From Oleoguttula mirabilis (lineage: Eukaryota; Ascomycota; Dothideomycetes; Mycosphaerellales; Teratosphaeriaceae), in the NCBI GenBank assembly GCA_035135055.1, contig JAVFHQ010000019.1, forward strand, positions 186,001 to 250,000: a stretch of DNA of 64,000 nucleotides, in the 5' to 3' direction. Made by a program: the position numbers and the translations under genes. A model generated the notes under the pieces. It was not told the DNA's origin, made no database searches, and saw only the letters and a program-made list of their open reading frames with translations. Positions 33,488 through 43,830 of the stretch are shown one piece after another (positions within the stretch are counted from its first letter, which is position 1; each line of letters starts with the position of its first letter).

Positions 33488-34134
33488 CTAGTTGGAGACT
33501 CCCGTAACAATGCCTCCAACGGAATTGCCCAGAATGATTGGTAGCATGCACTTCCATAAAAACATGCCCACTACTGTGAGCCTCACTCCGAGTAACATAC
33601 CGGTGCAGCCGAGGTACATGTACTCGACTGTGTGCGGAAGCTTGGCCGTTGTGCTGATGAAAAAGGGCACCTGCAGACCCAAAGCCTTCGAGATGCCATC
33701 ACGGTTCTGTGTGGGCCTAGCAGTATAGCGATGGTAACCAAAACCCCACAGCCGATGGAGCGAAGGAAGATGACATGCCACTGTTGGTCCGTGATGTCGC
33801 TGTCGACTTGTTCGATGATGCGGCTCCGCCCAGAGGTCCTCCGTGACGGCTTCCTTGAAGTAGGATGGGAGTGCCGCCCAGGAGAAAGCGCTTATGAAGT
33901 TGCCGATTAACGCCTTCGCAGAAGGGCAACCTACAGTTCGGCCCCTGAGAAGTAGACTACAATCAAGCCTATCGAGAAGGCGAGGCCTTGCAGGAGACGC
34001 GCGAATCCAGGATTCGAGTCTGCAACATCAGGAAAGCTGGTCGCGAGGACAAATGTAAGTAAGCCATCAGCCGAGAGCAGCAAACCTCCGTAGACATTCT
34101 TGAGGAAGGCGAGCTCGGTGGTCTCTGCGAGATG
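33488..34134 (-). pseudogene. Frameshifted formate/nitrite transporter (FNT) pseudogene
   Basis: Read right to left, FNT family blocks occur in the right order but in changing frames. Frame a (34134-33931): ETTEL, then SNPGFARLLQGLAFSIGLIV and VYFSGAEL followed by TAG. Frame c (about 33920-33830): LIGNFISAFSWAALPSYFKE. Frame b (about 33830-33735): IIEQVDSDITDQQWHVIFLR then SIGCGVLVTIAILLG. Frame c again to TAG at 33490-33488: NRDGISKALGLQ, VPFFISTTAKLPHTVEYMYL, FLWKCMLPIILGNSVGGIV. At least three frame changes are needed and the joints lack GT...AG introns, so the gene is broken. Intact relatives are five/six-helix channels for small monovalent anions. Protein-level conservation is still high, implying recent decay or sequencing errors. 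Confidence 0.8.
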
Positions 34135-35806
34135 GTGAAAACCCAGTCTCAAGCCGCAAGCGTTTCCTCCGCCGTCCCTGTTCCGGTGAAAGGCTGCCTG
34201 AGCTTGGGTAGTTGTCGGGCACTGCCCCTGTGCAAGGTCCCGGGCACGGTGAGATTGAGGTTGGCGAGTGAACAATATGGCGTTGGGTACGGTGTTTCAA
34301 GGGTGTTACTCTGCTAGAAAGTAGCATTGTATTATGGATTTCCGACCCAAGCTTGCTGATTTCGTCTTGTATGAGCCATGACGCAGACGAAAAGTAGTTC
34401 ACGGCTGTTCGGACGGAGGTGACGCAAATGCCACAAGGGATGACATAAGCTGGTATTGAATTTACTCGCCACGTTCGTGCTTGCGATCCCATGATACCCG
34501 ACCCATAACGTGAGATTCACGAGGGTGGCGGGCTGTTTGAAGTCGGGTATCTAGGGTCAAAAACTCTGGAAGTAGTAGTGACCTGATACTCGGGCCTTTG
34601 GGCGCGTGGCGGGGGACCTTTGTCTCCGTCTGACTATGTCATAGTCTCCGATAGGCTACTGCAACGGTCGCTAGATCACCTGTGGGTCAAGATCCAGTTT
34701 ATACCAATGATGAGGGACGACTTGCAAGCCGTCAGCTCGACTGCGCAATCTTTGCAGATGCTGCCTGATAGCGCCCATCTGATAGAAGAACACGTGTGAA
34801 TCCTCGTGGGTCCGGGACCGTGAACGTCGTTGGGGATTGCACTGTGTGCAGCGCCCAGGAGCGGCTAACTACAGGTGCCTGCCATGTCACGATGTGGCCC
34901 TGTTCCCAGTGGCTGGACGCAGTAGTGGGAGGCCTCAGGCGCTCAGCCTTCTGAATTCTAAGTTCTGGTGACAATATGACTGGTCCAGGTTTTAGCGACA
35001 TGGTCTGCGCTTGCGCGGAGAACGCTGGTGTGTTATATCGGGTGCCTGGACTAGGGGTATGAATAATGAGGGGGTCGATCGATCGCCTTGCGCGAGCGGG
35101 TGCCGAATCCCGATATGGGCCACCGCCGCTCAGAACGATCCGATAGTCATGCGGAATCTGCGCACCCGGCTCCCCCACCGACCGCCTGGCGCCAAAACGC
35201 TTGTTGTCGCAGTTGCAGTGTTTCGGTCATGCGGCATCCCAACTCGTCAGTCTCGGATGGCGGACCAAGCTGGTCCCGATTCGTTTTTCCTTTGGATGTG
35301 GGGCAAGCGCGTCAGCCACTGTGCTGAAAGCCTGATGATGAAAGTCGGGCTGACGCATGTTTCTATATATATCTATACAGCCAGAAGAACTGGAGATGAG
35401 CACTGGGATGGAAGGAGTAAGCAGTACCATGCGCGCAGCAAACAGCTATCTCTCCACGGCAACAAGCTAATGATGTTCCGGACAGGAAGTCTGCGGTGGC
35501 TGCGGCCCCTGCCCCTCTGCCCAGCCGCAGAGCCTGTGCGAGAAGTAAGGTTCCGTGTCTCCCGTTGCTGCTAAATACATCCTGGCGTCTCACGCTTACG
35601 AGCCCTGCCTCGCTTGTTCTGCGGTCTACGGCGAAACCCTAACCCAGAAAAGGATCATCCAAGATTAGTTGTTTCTGTGGGGCTGAGGTTGTATTAGATC
35701 TGGACATCCCTACATACTTCTCCTCGTGTTTCCTGTTGTTTCTTCCATTCGCCACTTACACTCACTCACACCACACCTCTACCAACTCCTAGCAACGTCG
35801 ACGAGT
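34135..35806. other. Gene-poor spacer
   Basis: About 1.7 kb upstream of the P450. It contains the lost 5' part of the FNT pseudogene at its left end and one weak minus-strand frame at 34732-35001 (listed separately). Otherwise nothing recognisable. Confidence 0.4.
34732..35001 (-). CDS. Possible small protein, unrecognised
   Basis: 89 codons from an ATG at 35001. The frame also stays open further upstream. It begins MSLKPGPVILSPELRIQKAE and has mixed, protein-like composition, but no domain, signal peptide or membrane helix was seen. It lies in a gene-poor spacer. It may equally be a chance frame. Confidence 0.2.
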   Translation of the reverse strand: MSLKPGPVILSPELRIQKAERLRPPTTASSHWEQGHIVTWQAPVVSRSWALHTVQSPTTFTVPDPRGFTRVLLSDGRYQAASAKIAQSS

Positions 35807-37698
35807 ATGGCCGAGTCTATACAGTCATTCGAGGCTGGCAGCGTCTTCCCCGCCGGCAATGCTTCGTTCTCCGACTCTCCGACGCTCGACGCATCCATGC
35901 TTACTGGTTCCGTTCTGTTTCAAAGTCCCAAACTTACCGTCGGCATCTCTCTCCTCATATTTTTTTTGCTAGCCCAAGTCTTCAGAGGAGGACGAAAGCT
36001 CCCTGCTGGCGTCAAGCCACTACCACGGCTACCAGGTATGTCAACCCTGGGTATCATTCGATGAGCACAACTAATGAATTTCAAAGGTCTTCCCTGGGCT
36101 GGCCGATTCTGGGATGTCCCGGGCCCGGGAATAGAGGCAGCGTTTCACTTCGGCGCGCTGCACAAGAAACATGGCCCGATATATGAATGGAAAGTTATGG
36201 GAACCACACACGCCTGGATCGAGACCGACAAGGTTGCCCGTGACCTTTTCGTCAAGCGACAGAAGATCTACTGTGACCGGAACGCGCTTCCCGCCGCGCT
36301 TGGTGTCAAGGAGGACTGCGAGATCTTGCCGCTCTCTGGCTTCAGCAAAGACTTCGTACGACACAAGAACTTCATCCATACGATCATGAGGCAGTCCACA
36401 CCCAAGGCATTCTACGGCTGGCCGGTAGTAGAGAACATGAGGACCCTTCGCCGCTTGGTAGAGACCCCGGATAGGTGGTCCGAACACATGATCACTCACT
36501 GCGCCCGTACGATCGGCAGCATTGCATGGGGCGACCCAGAACACGGGAAGAAGCTCCTGACCATCGTGCCTGATCTCCTCAAGGCCGTGTCCCCGGATGG
36601 CCCGATCATCAACAAATTGACGTTCCTGCAGCATCTCCCAGCGGCCATCTCGCCATGGAAGAAAGCTGAGGTCAAGCGGAAGCAGGACATGCAGGACGCT
36701 TTCTACGAGGCACTGGACGACGTCAAGGCCCGTATGGACGCTGGAGATCTTCCGGAGGAGTGCTGGAGCAAGCTGTGGTTCGAGAACGAAAAGGCTGTCA
36801 GCGCATGCGAGCTTGATCATCACGAAGCGGCTTTCGCCATCGGGTCCAGCTCATTTGTGGCCATCGCTACCATCGGTGGACCTCTGCACGCCTTCTTCCT
36901 TGCAATCTGTCATTACCCGTCTTGGCTACCAAAGCTCCAGGAGGAGATCGATCGCGTCTGTGGCAATCGGGTACCTGTCGTCGAGGATATGCCAAATCTT
37001 CCAAGACTCCGTGCGACTGTGTCGGAGGTTCTACGCTGGCGACAGTCTACCCCACTCGGCGTGCCACATGAAGCGCTTGAAGATGATGTCTACGACGGCT
37101 ACCTCATCCGCAAGGGTACCATGCTCCACGCGAATCACTAGTAAGTCCACCTTGACATCCTTCCGAGTCCCAGAGCCAGGCTAACATACTTCGCAGCCTG
37201 ATCAGCCGAGAGGAGAGCAAATACCCGAAGGGCGAAGAATTCATTCCGGAGCGGTGGCTTGACCCAGCATACCCAACCTACAAGGAGCCCTTGACCGAAT
37301 TCCCCAACCTCCGCGGCCACATCGCTTTTGGCTACGGCAACCGATCATGTCCCGGTGTAGACCTCACGAACATGGAGTTGTGCACGCTCTTCGGCGCGCT
37401 CGCCTGGTCTTTCGACATCAAGCCAAAGGAAGGTCTCCAGCCGCTGCCTTGGTACGAAGTCAACCCTTACGTCATTACGATGTCGAAGCCTTTCCCAGTC
37501 GACATCACTGTCCGCACCGAAGAGAAGCGGCAGTTCATCATGGAAGCCAGCCCCGACGCGGGATACACGCTTAAGGACAAGGCAGAGGACAAGTGGGACA
37601 TTGTACATGAAGCAGATGGCAAGCCGTGGACATGGCAGGGACTTGCGCCCTACTACGAGCCGCCTGCTGTTCCCAAGGTCTACCCTGCTGGTGCATAG
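35807..37698 (+). CDS. Cytochrome P450 monooxygenase
   Basis: Three exons: 35807-36035, 36087-37140 and 37197-37698, giving 594 aa. Introns are 51 and 56 nt (GTATGT...CAAAG; GTAAGT with a CTAAC branch and CGCAG). An N-terminal membrane anchor lies at about 42-60 (LTVGISLLIFFLLAQVF), then the Pro-rich hinge LPAGVKPLPRLPGLPWAG. The ExxR pair is E390/R393 (EVLR), the PERF-like motif is FIPERWL, and the haem loop FGYGNRSCPG has the thiolate ligand Cys479. The I-helix region (AFAIGSSSFVAIATIGGPL) lacks the usual AGxDT Thr pattern. Length is above the usual ~500-530 because of a ~70-residue C-terminal extension (from about 525). It lies upstream of the carboxylesterase on the same strand. Substrate unknown. 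Confidence 0.94.
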
Positions 37699-38435
37699 AG
37701 AAGTGGGATGGGTTCTTGGACAATGTTGTGGGACGGCGTTACAACTCGGCATTTGTGCTTATGTCTCTGCGATTTAGCGCCTCTTTGTTCTGCATGACCT
37801 CGATGGAGTTTTGTCTGGCGTTGTCGGTGCGCACTCCGGGCTCTAATGTCTCGGCGCTAGATCTATGGAGTAATACCCGACCACTTCGTATCAGAGTACC
37901 GAAAGCATCTTACATTCATACGAGCGTTCTTCCACAATCCTGTCGAACTTTCCTGTCGGGTAAACCTAGAGGACTTGCCGAAAAAGCGGAGTATGCGGAG
38001 TTTCTCCGTGGTCGTGTGGTCCTGCAGACTGCAGTCTGCAGACGACTAACCAGATATTATGCGGAGATGCTGCAGGATCATACTACCCTCGTCATCGGAA
38101 GAGGCCATCGTTGCGGAGATGGACTTGGGTGCTTCACTGAATCTATCCAATAACCAAAAATCGCAATCGCTTGTATTAGCTGGTTGAGGGCCTCGGATAT
38201 GTGAAGGTGCCGCGCATGGTCACGCCGTGATGCTATCCGCTCGACTTGTAGCCTCTAGGCTCTTGCTAGCACGTGGCAAAGTTTGACGACACCTCGGACA
38301 CCTGTCACCAAGGCCATCATTGCAAAGAGGGGAATGCGGCAGTATATGATGTGAGATTTCCCACCTGCACCAGGGTAGCTCTCTCCCTGCGACCTCATTC
38401 TCTGCAAGCGACGCAGCCTCAGCTACGATATCAAC
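37699..38435. other. Spacer between P450 and carboxylesterase
   Basis: About 0.74 kb. It contains a perfect 20-bp palindrome (listed separately) and two copies of TATGCGGAG nearby (about 37993 and 38058). No gene seen. Confidence 0.4.
38022..38041. repeat. Perfect 20-bp palindrome
   Basis: CTGCAGACTGCAGTCTGCAG equals its own reverse complement. It could form a hairpin or be a dimer-binding site, or be chance. Isolated in the P450-esterase spacer. Confidence 0.6.
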
Positions 38436-40288
38436 ATGATCAAACTCATAGAAGCCACGTTCGCTGTCTTCTTGTTGGCCACACTCGCGACCTCTGCTCC
38501 TACCCAACCTAGCAGGCCAGACAGCACACGTGCGCGTAGACCCCCATATGCCAATGGCAAGGGCAAAGGCCAGCCCATCTCCACGGTAGTCGATCTTGGA
38601 TACTCCAGGTACAACGGAACTGACCTCGAGGGTGCGGGCGTCAAACAATGGCTCGGGATGCGTTTCGCAGCCCCTCCCACAGGTGACCTTCGCTGGCGAG
38701 CACCTCAGGAAGCTCCCGTCAACAACAGCGAGATCTTGCCAGCCACGCAGTTCGGTGCAACCTGCTTGGGTTATTGGATCGAGACTGAGAGTAGTAGCGT
38801 GAACGAGGACTGCTTATATCTGGACATCTTCACGCCGGCCAATGCGACGACGGACAGCAAGCTACCGGTCTGGTTCTTTATCCAAGGCGGCGGTTATGCG
38901 GCCGATTCGGACCAAAACTTCAATGCTACCGAGGTTGTCGTGAAGTCAAACCACTCGATGGTAGTTGTGCAGATAAATTACAGGGTCGGTGCTTTTGGCT
39001 TCCTTGCGAGCGAGCAGATTCGGGAGAATGGCGACCTGAATGTTGGCTTGCTTGATCAGAGATTGTAGGCAATCAATGCCGTCAACTATGGACCAGCACG
39101 TGCACTAACAGCTCATGCAGCGCGTTGCACTGGGTACAAAAGTATATTCATCTTGTAAGTCTATCAAGTTCCGGGCTCTTGGGAGTCCTTGTGCGGCCAC
39201 TGACAGCACTGCAGTTTGGTGGCGATCGAGAGCATGTCGTCATCCATGGCGACTCTGCGGGTGCTGGGTCCGTAGCTATGCACATGACGGCCTACGGAGG
39301 CCGTGACGATCACCTCTTCGTAGGCGGAATGGCTGAATCCTCCTTCTGGCCCACGCAACGCACCGTCCCCGAGATGGAATTTCAATACGACCGGTTCGCA
39401 GCCAACGTTAGCTGCTCCGCCGCAGAGGCACCCAATGGTGACGTCCTCGCGTGCCTGCGGAGCAAAGACACCGTAACCCTGCAGTCAGCCGACTTCGCGC
39501 AGCCCTTTCCTGGTGCCAGTGGCGTACCTTATTGGTACTTCCTCCCAGTGGTTGATGGCGATTTCCACACGGACTATCTGTACAATCTCTTCGAGCAAGG
39601 CAAGCTTGTGCCAGTTCCGGTGCTCATAGGGGACGACACGGACGAGGGCACAGGCTTCGTGCCCAACGCCACCAACTCTACACAGTTCCTCACCTTCTTC
39701 AAGGACAACTTTCCTAAGCTGTCCGACGCCGACTTGCAGGAGATCAACGTCACATACCCCGAAGACGGCTTTGGCAGCTTCCCAGTCCATGCGGCATACT
39801 TCGCGGCAACGGAAACAGCCTACGGTGAAAACACCCTAATTTGTCCCGGCATCGAGATGAGCAACTCCCTTTCGACATACAACTCTCCCGCCAAAGTCTG
39901 GAACTATCGGTACAACGTGCAAGACCTGCCTACTGTAGCGGCAGGCCTTGGGGTGCCGCATGTCTCGGAGAAGCCAACGATTTGGGGCGTGAACAACACC
40001 GGAGCTTGTGACGGCTGCAGCTACGAGACGTACAATGCACCCATTGTACCGGTTGTGATGAGCTACTGGATCAGCTTCATCGTATCGCTTGACCCTAACA
40101 CTCATAAAGATCCTTCTGCACCCTACTGGGCGCCATGGGCCGCGGAGAACGCTACCTATGGTGCCGGTGCGAGCGACGTCCAGCGGCTGGTCATACAGAC
40201 GAACGCGAGCAGGATGGAGGAGGTGCCTAGCGCGCAACTGGGCAGGTGTGAAATGTGGAAGCGCCTGGCTAATGTGACAGAGCAGTAG
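38436..40288 (+). CDS. Secreted type-B carboxylesterase/lipase
   Basis: Three exons: 38436-39064, 39121-39154 (34 nt) and 39215-40288, giving 578 aa. Introns are 56 and 60 nt. The tiny exon 2 restores QRFALHWVQKYIHLFGGDRE, a strongly conserved family block, which supports the model. A signal peptide spans about residues 1-20. Seen: NEDCLYLDIFTPAN (Cys pair and EDCL signature), the oxyanion stretch GGGYAAD, the nucleophile elbow GDSAGAG with Ser235 (GDSAG where GESAG is commoner), and GVPHVSEKPTIWG carrying a candidate catalytic His. Many NxS/T sequons suggest glycosylation. Such enzymes hydrolyse esters or lipids outside the cell; substrate unknown. Same strand as the P450, 737 bp downstream. 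Confidence 0.94.
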
Positions 40289-40639
40289 GAGCACCGGCCG
40301 ATCCGCTGAAAGACAGAGCAAAGGGTACTGCACTCAGAATCGGCGCCACTGAAGCGTGCGAAGGCAATAAAGAGTTTCTGCAATGTATATAGGCCACATT
40401 GTCATGATGTAGCTGGTTAGTGGTCCACGGTTCGCGAACTACTTGACAAGAGAGTCTCTCCCCCTAGATCTCGAGTTCGTACGTTAACTTTGATGGTGAA
40501 TGGAAGAGTGCTGCGCACGATGACACAAAACCCCTTTCTCGGCGCTAACACGCGTTTCATCCTGCGTCGTCTGTCTGTGCTACAAATATACAGTGCTCCA
40601 CTCTCGACGTCGGACGGTCAAGAGGTCTCCTGCATCAGG
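40289..40639. other. Intergenic region
   Basis: About 0.35 kb between the carboxylesterase stop and the chosen start of the next gene. Its right half is open in the frame of that gene (from an ATG at 40493), so a longer N-terminus is possible. Confidence 0.35.
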
Positions 40640-41779
40640 ATGACGGGCACCAAACGCGCGAGGTCGCAATCGCCAGCAGGTTCGCCACCACCGAAGCGCC
40701 AAAACATGCAGGCATACAATCTACCTGACGAGATGACTCGGATGCCGGTCCGCGAGCGCCGAAACCAACCTAGCACCGCAAGCTCTGTCTCTGACCTGGA
40801 GGAAGGCGAGGTCGCACGAGAGCGTATATCGACAGAACGCAACGAGACCCAGCGCGGCTCAACTAGGCATCATGTCCCATGCCAGAAGCGCGGCTGTGCG
40901 CTTTGCCCCTTCGTTCGCTCGGCCTACCATCCGCTTGATGCCCGCCTGCGGAACGAGCATGTTCTTCACCGAGCTGCAGCCTTTCAGAGACCGCCGATCA
41001 CAACCAAACTGAAGCCAAACCGACTAAGCGAGCATGACCGGGATGAAGCGGCGGCGGCGTGGAAGAGAACACCGTCGCAAGCCGCTGCGTATCGACGCCG
41101 TGCCAAAGCCGTGCAGCTGGCTGAGACGTTAGCCAAAGGTCTGGCTACGGAGTGCGCCACCGACGCAACCAAGAAATTGGCAGAGGAAGCAGCCGGGAAG
41201 TCAGCCGAAAGGGCGCACGCCAAACTGGTGGACGAACTCAACGCCCACAGCGGGTTTGATTGGGTGGTTGAACAAGAGATGCGCTGGTTGTGCGAGCAGG
41301 TGGGCGACGACTGGCGGGCGGGTCCCGAGGTGCCAGTAGGATCATGGATGTTCTTCATCGGCGGTGACACGAGGCGCCAAGGCGGAACTACATCGTCAAC
41401 GCGTGAGATGGAGAAGCCAGCTGTAGAAGCCAAGCCAGTCTATCAGGGACGTAATGTCGTGTGGGACGGCAGGGAGATACCTTCGAGACGTGAGATGGAG
41501 AGGCCAGCGTTCGGCAGCGGTGAGTTGAGCGCTGATCTCTGGGCCGACGCAAAGTGCAGACTGTGGTCGAGCCCGTATGCGAAGCAGCTGTCGCCGTGGG
41601 GAAAGCTCTTGGAGGGACACATCGTTTTTGCAGAGCTGCGCGAGGCGCAGAAGACGGAGCCGCAGGCGAACATGAGGTCCGCATTGTCCGGTCTTGAAGA
41701 CCAGAAGCGGCAGTGGGCGAAGAGCACCGGGCTGGGTTATGTGGGCTTTGGCCACGACAGCCTCTATAGCCGCGGGTAG
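40640..41779 (+). CDS. Protein of unknown function, charged, Arg/Ala-rich
   Basis: 379 aa from the ATG at 40640, chosen because the sequence from there (MTGTKRARSQSPAGSPPPKR) looks like a typical basic nuclear-type N-terminus. An in-frame ATG at 40493 would add 49 residues. There is a Cys-rich patch, CQKRGCALCPF, at about residue 80, perhaps a small metal site. An Ala-rich helical region at about 135-200 is probably coiled coil. A Trp-rich block EQEMRWLCEQVGDDW lies near 215, and a C-terminal region has two copies of a TREME/SRREMER-type segment (about 255-290). I do not recognise the family. The basic S/P-rich start suggests a nuclear protein, by inference only. Confidence 0.65.
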   Translation: MTGTKRARSQSPAGSPPPKRQNMQAYNLPDEMTRMPVRERRNQPSTASSVSDLEEGEVARERISTERNETQRGSTRHHVPCQKRGCALCPFVRSAYHPLDARLRNEHVLHRAAAFQRPPITTKLKPNRLSEHDRDEAAAAWKRTPSQAAAYRRRAKAVQLAETLAKGLATECATDATKKLAEEAAGKSAERAHAKLVDELNAHSGFDWVVEQEMRWLCEQVGDDWRAGPEVPVGSWMFFIGGDTRRQGGTTSSTREMEKPAVEAKPVYQGRNVVWDGREIPSRREMERPAFGSGELSADLWADAKCRLWSSPYAKQLSPWGKLLEGHIVFAELREAQKTEPQANMRSALSGLEDQKRQWAKSTGLGYVGFGHDSLYSRG

Positions 41780-41937
41780 GTACTAAATGCAGGTTATGCG
41801 AGGCTACAGTAACGGGGAGGATCCTACTAGCAGCGAAGCATGCGATTGCTCGTCAGCACTTGATTGCCCATAGCCCACCGTCTGCGTCCATATTGAGGCT
41901 AACTTGCGAGAATTTTGGCACACCGGGACCGCGGATC

Positions 41938-42935
41938 TTACTCCTCGTACGTCTCCTCATACGCCTCCTCGTACTCCTCCCTCGCCTCCTGAACGTCCTC
42001 TGCGTCGTCACTTGAACCCGGGCTAGCCTCTGCCAACTCATCCTCATAATTCTCCCGCGCTTCTTGTACCTCCTCGCGGTCGGAGCTAGACACGCTGTCG
42101 CCGTCCGCATCGGTAGCAGGAAGTACCGCGGGCGGCGCTCCCTCAGCAGGCGGCGCTGAAGAATCACCATAGTACTGTTGCTGACCGGCAGGCTCGCCGT
42201 AAGGCTGCGGCTGGCCGTAGCCTTGCTGTGGAGCGCTCGCAGCAGCGCGACGCTGCTCGTCATTGTCGTCTTCGCCTGTGCATGCCTGTCAGTATACAAT
42301 CTGGCGTTCGGTAAAAGGGCCTCCTAATGCTTCTCACCAAGCTCATGACCAATCAGACCACCTGCGAGTGCTCCAGCCGCGAGCCCTCCAGCACCATACA
42401 GCATCGCATTGCTCTTGCCCTTCTCCTTTGTCTGAGCAGCGTAAGGTGCCTGCGATCCCTGCCCGGGCTGTCCGTTGTAAGCAGCATAGCCTTGCCCAGC
42501 ATTCTGAGGCGGATAGCCCTGCGGACTCCCATACGTGGGCGCACCGCCGTAAGCTGGCCCACTGCCTTGCACCTGTGGCGGATCCCAGCTCGAGCGCCCC
42601 GTCGCCTGCTCTAGGTAGTACCATCGCTGCTGCGTGCCGTCCCATTGGGCGGACCAGCCAGGTGGACACTGCGGAGCGCCGGGTGGCGATTGAGAATGAG
42701 CAGGAGGTGGACCGCCATGGCTCTGTTGTTGCGGTGCTCCGTACGCCTGTTGGCCCGGCTGCTGTTGGCCCGGCTGCTGTTGGCTTGACTGCTGCTGCTG
42801 TTGGCCATAGTAAGCGTCCGCTTGACCACGCTGGCCGTCATGTGTTGTATGCTCCTGGGCCGGCTTGACATCCTCGTCGGCAAACTTCGCTTTCAGCTCG
42901 TTGAACTCGCTCGTCAGCTTCTTGAAGAACGACAT
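41938..42935 (-). CDS. WW-domain protein with glycine-zipper segment
   Basis: Two exons: 42935-42338 and 42275-41938, giving 311 aa. The 62-nt intron is GTGAGA...GCACAG; unspliced, the frame stops three codons later. The N-terminus MSFFKKLTSEFNELKAKF is a short amphipathic helix. A Gln-rich stretch (about 45-75) is followed by a WW domain at about 88-118 (PPGWSAQWDGTQQRWYYLEQ ... SSWDPP), which binds Pro-rich ligands. A Tyr/Gly/Gln-rich low-complexity region follows, then a small-residue hydrophobic segment (MLYGAGGLAAGALAGGLIGH) with a GxxxG zipper pattern that could insert in a membrane. The acidic C-tail carries two copies of a VQEAREEYE-like unit. Partner and location unknown. Confidence 0.85.
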
Positions 42936-43830
42936 GGCTGGAGGCTTATTGCATAAGCGTCAGAGAGAGAGGGAGGAAGATGGTATTATAGTGTGCCTCT
43001 TGATGCTGTCGGGCCATGCCGTGCATGCCAACCACTCTTGGCTGGTGACGATGAGGTGCCACTCTGCCTACGGTATTGTGGATAACAAAATAGGATGCAC
43101 GCAGTGCGACTGATGTTGGCTCGATATGGGCGCGTGCATTGCAGCTCAGCTCCACGCTCTATGCACGCCAAGGGGTTCGGGTGCGTACAGCACATCGCAT
43201 GATGCACGAGCAAGCACCCTCATGCTACATGTACTGCTCGCAAGTAAGGGCTGACCTGGAGCAAGCCTCCTTGGGGAAGGAATAAAGTCACATCCTGCGG
43301 TTATACGTTGATGGGAACGAACCTCTGATGAGGGAGGGGGGGCCCAACAGGTCGGAGTGTTTATTGGAACCGGAGACAAGATCGCCATCAATAAAATTGA
43401 AAGATTGTTGTTGTAACAGGCCGATTGGAGGTGAGGTTTCGGGTTTACCAAGCCCGGCCAAGACCGAGTCGCATGCAGCGGACTCCATCGCCTTGCATAT
43501 CGCTTTCGGGTCGGAAAGACACGGCCGCCGCACCTGCGCCATGCACACATCAGCGGATGCCGCTGCAAACACACTCCGTCCAGTCAATCGATTCTTCGGG
43601 TGCCGGTAGGAGGTAGCGCAGTAGATAGACTCTGATGAGCAAGAATGGGAACCGGCACGAGAGCGACATCGAAAACGCATCAGCTAGAAAATGGTCGCGT
43701 CAAGAGCCCTGCACCTTTGTGTCGTCTCATATGCATCATAGGTAGGTACCTCCTCCAGCCTCACCACGTCACCACCTCCCTCTACAATGCGCGCCCCAAA
43801 AAGCAGACTTTTCGCCCGCCTCTCACGCCC
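42936..43830. other. Intergenic region
   Basis: About 0.9 kb between the WW-protein start and the raffinose-synthase-like stop. Several open frames up to ~140 codons on both strands show no domain or coding-like conservation; I see no gene. Confidence 0.4.
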
